Source: JBOGFI01 sp050743365
Lineage (GTDB): Bacteria > Actinomycetota > Acidimicrobiia > IMCC26256 > JACDBD01
Direction of reading: 5' to 3'
Length of the DNA stretch: 25,802 nucleotides
NCBI GenBank assembly: GCA_050743365.1
Contig: JBOGFI010000153.1
Location: 1 to 25,802 of the forward strand
Shown here: positions 22,248 to 25,802 of the stretch, piece by piece
Position numbering within the stretch: position 1 is the first letter of the stretch
Layout: the number at the start of each line of letters is the position of its first letter
Position numbers and translations under genes: made by a program
The notes under the pieces: generated by a model
What the model saw: the letters and a program-made list of their open reading frames with translations, nothing else
The model's database searches: none
Told to the model about the DNA's origin: nothing

Positions 22248-23081
22248 TCACTCCACCAGCACGCCGCGGACCTCCTGGACCGGGTAGCGCTCGCTGGAGC
22301 GCAGGACGGCGGAGCCGATGGGGGTGGGACGGGCGGGGAGGCCGGGGCCGGTGAGCACCAGGTCGGCCGCCCAACGGGCGGTGACCTCGACGTCGTAGGT
22401 GCCCTTGGTCTCGTAGGTGAAATGGGCGGCGGGCTCGGCCTCGGAGCCGGGCGAGTCGGCGGTTACCGACCCACCGTCGCCCATGTCGAAGGTCACCTCG
22501 TCGAGACGCGCGGTGCCGGTCACCGTCCACTCGCGGATGCTGGCGCTGACGGCGAGCTCGCTCGGGCCCTCGTACCAGAGCCAGGTGTCGAGGCCGGTGA
22601 GGCCGGTGGGCCTCGGGTTGAGGCCGAGCGCGGGACGGTCGATGTCGCGCAGAGCGGAGCGCCAGATCTCGGCGATGGTCGGGACCGGCGAGAGCTGGGG
22701 CAGGGCCGCCACGCCGGCGGCGTTCAGCGGAACGCACCGCCCCTCCAGGTTGACGACCGCGCCCGAGAGGTCCTGCACGATCATCGTGAAGGGCCGCCCG
22801 ACCTGGCCGAAGCCGGCATCACACACCGGGTCGACCGGTGCGAGGCTCCCGGTCCCGAGTGGGACCCACACATAGCGGTACGGACTCGGCGCGGCCGGGT
22901 CGTCGGTGGAGATGGCCACGGGTGAACCCGACTGTTCTGGGGCAAGGATCCCGACGATGACCGTGGTACCAACGACCGCTCCACTGCCAGTCGGATTTGA
23001 GCCATCGCCCTCCACGCCATGAGCTGTCTCGCCTGCAAGAAATGACGCGCACGCAACCGCGACGAAAGCAACGCGCCTCAA
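22248..23081 (-). CDS. Secreted protein with a PKD-like domain
   Basis: A 277-residue exported protein of unknown role. Residues 1-22 form a signal peptide (RRVAFVAVACASFLAGETAHG), followed by a Ser/Gly-rich stretch and two Cys (about 87 and 116) that could form a disulfide. Residues about 172-240 resemble a PKD beta-sandwich: the FDMGDGG motif (198-204), HFTY (220-223) and GTYDVEVTARW. The start is a TTG whose TGA overlap (TTGA) with the upstream lipoprotein gene, together with GGTGGAGGG just before, indicates translational coupling. The PKD fold usually mediates protein or glycan contacts outside the cell. Confidence 0.72.
   Translation of the reverse strand: MRRVAFVAVACASFLAGETAHGVEGDGSNPTGSGAVVGTTVIVGILAPEQSGSPVAISTDDPAAPSPYRYVWVPLGTGSLAPVDPVCDAGFGQVGRPFTMIVQDLSGAVVNLEGRCVPLNAAGVAALPQLSPVPTIAEIWRSALRDIDRPALGLNPRPTGLTGLDTWLWYEGPSELAVSASIREWTVTGTARLDEVTFDMGDGGSVTADSPGSEAEPAAHFTYETKGTYDVEVTARWAADLVLTGPGLPARPTPIGSAVLRSSERYPVQEVRGVLVE
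22720..22735. repeat. 16-bp palindrome, one-mismatch copy
   Basis: GCGTTCAGCGGAACGC, one base different from the 20137 and 20878 copies, in the PKD protein gene but in a different reading frame. Confidence 0.55.
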
Positions 23082-23728
23082 CCCTCCACCGTTCCTTCCT
23101 GTGCCGGTGACCAGTCAGCGATGCGCCATTGGCCAGACGGGCCCGACGAGATAACGACGATCCACGCCTTCGCCTTCGGCGCTCGAGGACGGCCGTCTCC
23201 GACCTCGGCTCCATTCGCATCGACAATGTGCTCGATATTCATCACGTCGGTAACGCTCAGCGACACGAACCGCTCTCGTGTGTCAAGCACATCCACCGAG
23301 ACGACGTAGTAGCCGTCATCTGCTGCGTGCCAGTTCTTGTTAGCCAGTTCTTGGAAGATGCTCACCTGGCCCTGGTGGTCTTCTGTGCCCGGGACGTACA
23401 GCTCCGAGATGACGGCCGGATCAGGATTTTCGGTAAGCCATCGGAAGTTCCCCACCAGCGACTCGAAGATCGCCACGTAGTCATCACCCGTGTTCTCGAG
23501 CGGGGGTCTCGGAGTGCCGTGGAGCGAGCCGCCGGGGATCGGCTCGCTGAGGTCGATGCGGGCCGACGCCGCCGTCGTGGAGGTGCGTTCCGCGAAACGC
23601 TCGGGCTCGGGCCGGGGGGCGTCGCCGGCGGCCCCTCCCCCGTCTCCCCCGCTGCTGCAGCCCACCAGCACCAGCGCTGCCGCCACCGCGGCTGAGACCA
23701 CGACAGAGCGTGAAGAAGCGGGCCTCAT
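23078..23728 (-). CDS. Lipoprotein of unknown function
   Basis: A 216-residue probable lipoprotein: basic start, hydrophobic core and lipobox LVGC with Cys24, then a Gly/Pro/Thr-rich linker (25-75). The globular part (about 80-216) contains DDYVAIFESLVGNFRWLTENPDPAVISELYVPGT and ends in GQWRIADWSPAQ, a layout reminiscent of NTF2/SnoaL-like small domains, but I cannot assign it. ATG 23728 follows GGGAGAGG. Its stop overlaps the start of the PKD gene by 4 nt, so the two products likely work together at the cell surface. The middle of the gene is less GC-rich than the core operon, consistent with acquired sequence. Confidence 0.75.
   Translation of the reverse strand: MRPASSRSVVVSAAVAAALVLVGCSSGGDGGGAAGDAPRPEPERFAERTSTTAASARIDLSEPIPGGSLHGTPRPPLENTGDDYVAIFESLVGNFRWLTENPDPAVISELYVPGTEDHQGQVSIFQELANKNWHAADDGYYVVSVDVLDTRERFVSLSVTDVMNIEHIVDANGAEVGDGRPRAPKAKAWIVVISSGPSGQWRIADWSPAQEGTVEG
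23585..23600. repeat. 16-bp palindrome, one-mismatch copy
   Basis: GCGTTCCGCGAAACGC, one base different from the perfect copies, in the linker of the lipoprotein gene and in the same frame as those in the DUF222 gene. Confidence 0.55.
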
Positions 23729-23768
23729 CGCCTCTCCCTGTGCCTAGCGACCTGTCAGGAGAGTACGC

Positions 23769-23792
23769 CCTCTGTCCGGTTCGCGCCAGAGG
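23769..23792 (-). terminator. Hairpin after infB
   Basis: CCTCTG (23769-23774) and CAGAGG (23787-23792) pair across a 12-nt loop, 15 nt after the infB stop. No U-tract follows on the minus strand. If it works it separates infB from the accessory genes; the stem is short, so confidence is modest. Confidence 0.4.
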
Positions 23793-23807
23793 TTCTTTTC
23801 CACACCC

Positions 23808-25802
23808 TCAGGTGCGGGCGATCTCCCTCACGTCGTAGGTCTCGATCACGTCGCTCTGCTTGAGGTCCTGGTAGTTCTCGAGGCCGATGCCGCACTCGAA
23901 GCCCGAGGCCACCTCGCGCACGTCGTCCTTGAACCGCTTCAGCGACGAGATCTGGCCGTTCCAGATCACGGCGCCGTCGCGAAGGAACCGCACCTTCGAG
24001 CCGCGGGTGATCGTTCCCTCCCGCACGTAGCAGCCGGCCACCCTGCCGACCCGCGGGATCGAGAACACCTCGCGCACCTCGGCCTCGCCGGTGACGACCT
24101 CCTCGAACTCCGGCTTGAGCATCCCGACGAGCGCCTGGCTGACGTCCTCGAGCACCTGGTAGATGACCTCGTAGAGGCGCATGTCGACGCCCTCGGTCTC
24201 GGCGAGCTCGCGGGCCTTGCGGTCGGGCCGGACGTTGAAGCCGATCACGGTGGCATTCGACACCGCCGCCAGGTTCACGTCGGACTCGCTGACGCCGCCC
24301 ACGGCGCGGTGCACGAACGACAGCCGTACCTCGTCGTGCTCCTGGTCGAGCTTGCGCAGCGCCTCGGTGACCGCTTCGAGCGAGCCCTGCACGTCGGCCT
24401 TGAGCACCAGGTTCAGGGTGGCGACCTCGCCCCGCTGCACCATCGCGAAGATGTCCTCGAGGCGGATGCCGCCGGCGAGCGTCATCGGGTGCGACAGCGC
24501 GGCGACCCGGCGGCGGCGGGCCCGGGCCTCGGCCACCGTGCGGGCGGTCTTGTCGTTGGGCGCGACCCGCAGCTCGTCGCCCGCCAGCGGGACGTCGTCG
24601 AGACCCAGCACCTCCACGGGCACCGACGGGCCGGCCTCGGTGACCTGACGGCCCTCGTCGTCGAACATCGCCCGCACCTTGCCCCAGCCTCCGCCGGCCA
24701 CCACGGGGTCACCGACGTGCAGCGTCCCCCGCTCGACCAGCGCCGTGACCACCGGACCGCGACCGGGGTCGAGGTTCGACTCGAGCACGAACGCCCGCGC
24801 CGGCACCTTGGGGTTGGCTCGGAGTTCGTCGGCGAGGCTGACGTCGGCGGTGAGCAGGATGGAGTCGAGCAGCTCGTCGACGCCGCGGTTCTCGGGCGCG
24901 GCGACGTCGTTGACGATCACGTCGCCGCCCCACTCCTCGGGCACCACCTCCTGCTCGACGAGCTGCTGGCGCACCCGCGTGGGGTCGGCGTTCTCGCGAT
25001 CGACCTTGGTGACGGCCACGACGATCGGCACCTCGGCGGCGCGGGCGTGGCTGATCGCCTCGACCGTCTGGGGCATTACGCCGTCGTCGGCCGCCACCAC
25101 GAGAACGGCGATGTCGGTGGCCTGCGCGCCACGCGCCCGCATCGCCGTGAACGCCTCGTGGCCCGGCGTGTCGATGAAGGTGATCTCGCGGTCGTTCTTC
25201 TCGACCTGGTACGCACCGATGTGCTGGGTGATCCCGCCCGCCTCGCCCTCGACGACGTTGGTTTCGCGGATCCGGTCGAGCAGGGTGGTCTTGCCGTGGT
25301 CGACGTGGCCCATCACCGTGACGACCGGGGCGCGCGGCTCGAGGAGCGCCTCGTCCTCCTCTTCGTCGTCGTCGCCGAGGAGCGCCTGGAGCTCGAGCTC
25401 CTCCTCTTGGCCCGGCTCGACCAGCAGGACCTCGGCGCCGAGCTCGTCGGCGATGAGCTCGACCATCTCGTCGGCGAGCGACTGGGTGCCGGTGACCATC
25501 TCGCCCGCATCGAACAGCAACCGGACCAGGTCGGCGGTGGTGCGATTGAGCTTCGGGGCCAGCTCCTGGATGGTGATGCCGCGCGGCACGACGATCTCGC
25601 CCTCGGGGACGGGAGCATCGGCCGGCGTGAGCTGGGGGATCGCCTGCGGCCCGAGATCCTCGAAGTTGCGGCGACGACGCTTCTTGCGCCGGGGCCGCTG
25701 GCCGAACGGGCCCCCGGGCCGGCCCCGTCCGGGACCGCCGGGCCCTCCGGGGCCGCCCCGACCGCCCGGACCGCCCGGACCACCGGGACCACCGGGACCA
25801 CC
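23808..25802 (-). CDS. infB: Translation initiation factor IF-2, 5' part outside window
   Basis: GTPase that places initiator tRNA on the 30S subunit. The frame is open to the right edge: before the GTG at 25589 it reads, from 25802, a Gly-Gly-Pro repeat, the basic block RPRRKKRRRRNFEDL, and a Pro/Glu linker, so the gene is truncated by the window and 25589 is not its start. Then follow the IF2_N domain (ITIQELAPKLNRTTADLVRL), an acidic stretch, the G motifs GHVDHGKT, DTPGHEAF and TKVD, and the domains II-IV ending in FECGIGLENYQDLKQSDVIETY. At least 664 codons, stop included, are in the window. The long disordered Gly-rich N-terminus is typical of actinobacterial IF-2. Confidence 0.97.
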   Translation of the reverse strand, partial: GGPGGPGGPGGPGGRGGPGGPGGPGRGRPGGPFGQRPRRKKRRRRNFEDLGPQAIPQLTPADAPVPEGEIVVPRGITIQELAPKLNRTTADLVRLLFDAGEMVTGTQSLADEMVELIADELGAEVLLVEPGQEEELELQALLGDDDEEEDEALLEPRAPVVTVMGHVDHGKTTLLDRIRETNVVEGEAGGITQHIGAYQVEKNDREITFIDTPGHEAFTAMRARGAQATDIAVLVVAADDGVMPQTVEAISHARAAEVPIVVAVTKVDRENADPTRVRQQLVEQEVVPEEWGGDVIVNDVAAPENRGVDELLDSILLTADVSLADELRANPKVPARAFVLESNLDPGRGPVVTALVERGTLHVGDPVVAGGGWGKVRAMFDDEGRQVTEAGPSVPVEVLGLDDVPLAGDELRVAPNDKTARTVAEARARRRRVAALSHPMTLAGGIRLEDIFAMVQRGEVATLNLVLKADVQGSLEAVTEALRKLDQEHDEVRLSFVHRAVGGVSESDVNLAAVSNATVIGFNVRPDRKARELAETEGVDMRLYEVIYQVLEDVSQALVGMLKPEFEEVVTGEAEVREVFSIPRVGRVAGCYVREGTITRGSKVRFLRDGAVIWNGQISSLKRFKDDVREVASGFECGIGLENYQDLKQSDVIETYDVREIART
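25731..25802 (-). repeat. Gly-Gly-Pro tripeptide repeats in IF-2
   Basis: Eight consecutive GG(P/R) triplets in the disordered N-terminal region, encoded by 9-bp DNA units of the GGTGGTCCC / GGCGGTCCG type. They reach the window edge and may continue. Common in high-GC IF-2 genes. Confidence 0.8.

Noticed and set aside
22137..22925. 262-codon open frame on the plus strand
   Set aside because: Mostly antisense to the PKD protein gene; only about 20 codons before 22248 look protein-like.
23769..23799. Plus-strand intrinsic terminator (hairpin followed by TTCTTTT)
   Set aside because: No plus-strand gene ends nearby, so it is more likely the infB 3' hairpin read from the other side; the T-rich flank may be chance.
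1..25802. CRISPR array, insertion sequence, integrase or rRNA
   Set aside because: No regularly spaced repeats, transposase/integrase motifs or rRNA sequence were seen; the tandem repeats found are all inside coding frames.

Overview
The window is a high-GC chromosomal segment, almost certainly from an actinobacterium. The core order infB ... ylxP-rbfA-nrnA-truB-ribF-rpsO-pnp-M16 peptidase-dapB ... rnj, all on the minus strand, is the actinobacterial translation / RNA-decay neighbourhood. The mix of GTG/TTG starts, many apparently leaderless promoters and DUF222-HNH and KGG-type small genes fit Actinomycetota, possibly the class Acidimicrobiia; the class is inference, not shown by any marker here.

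Layout. 1-1740 (+): a DUF5060-type glycoside hydrolase that runs off the left edge. 1722-4212 (-): an SDR oxidoreductase and RNase J. 4343-8878: an accessory regulatory block with a ferritin-like di-iron protein and its TetR (minus), a GlxA-type AraC regulator coupled to a DJ-1/PfpI enzyme (plus), a second TetR (minus) and an unrecognised protein (plus). 8844-17713 (-): an almost gapless core operon, read from right to left ylxP, rbfA, nrnA, truB, ribF, rpsO, pnp, M16 peptidase, dapB. 17754-23728: an accessory segment of about 6 kb that separates ylxP from infB. It holds a MazF-like toxin and ribbon-helix-helix antitoxin, a secreted GH5-like glycosidase, a stub of a type I methyltransferase gene (hsdM), a DUF222-HNH endonuclease gene with an SOS box, a small membrane protein, a KGG-repeat protein, and a coupled secreted PKD protein plus lipoprotein. 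23808-25802 (-): infB, which continues beyond the right edge.

How it works together. The core genes supply initiation factor 2, 30S maturation (RbfA, S15), tRNA modification (TruB), flavin cofactors (RibF), RNA turnover (NrnA, PNPase, RNase J) and lysine/peptidoglycan precursor synthesis (DapB). The main regulatory observations are: six genes with a TANNNT box 6-8 nt from the start codon, implying leaderless mRNAs; a CGTTTCGAG element at exactly the same distance from the start of the two TetR genes; a near-perfect actinobacterial LexA box in front of the DUF222-HNH gene; and structured leaders in front of rpsO and pnp. No tRNA, rRNA, CRISPR array or intact insertion sequence was seen.
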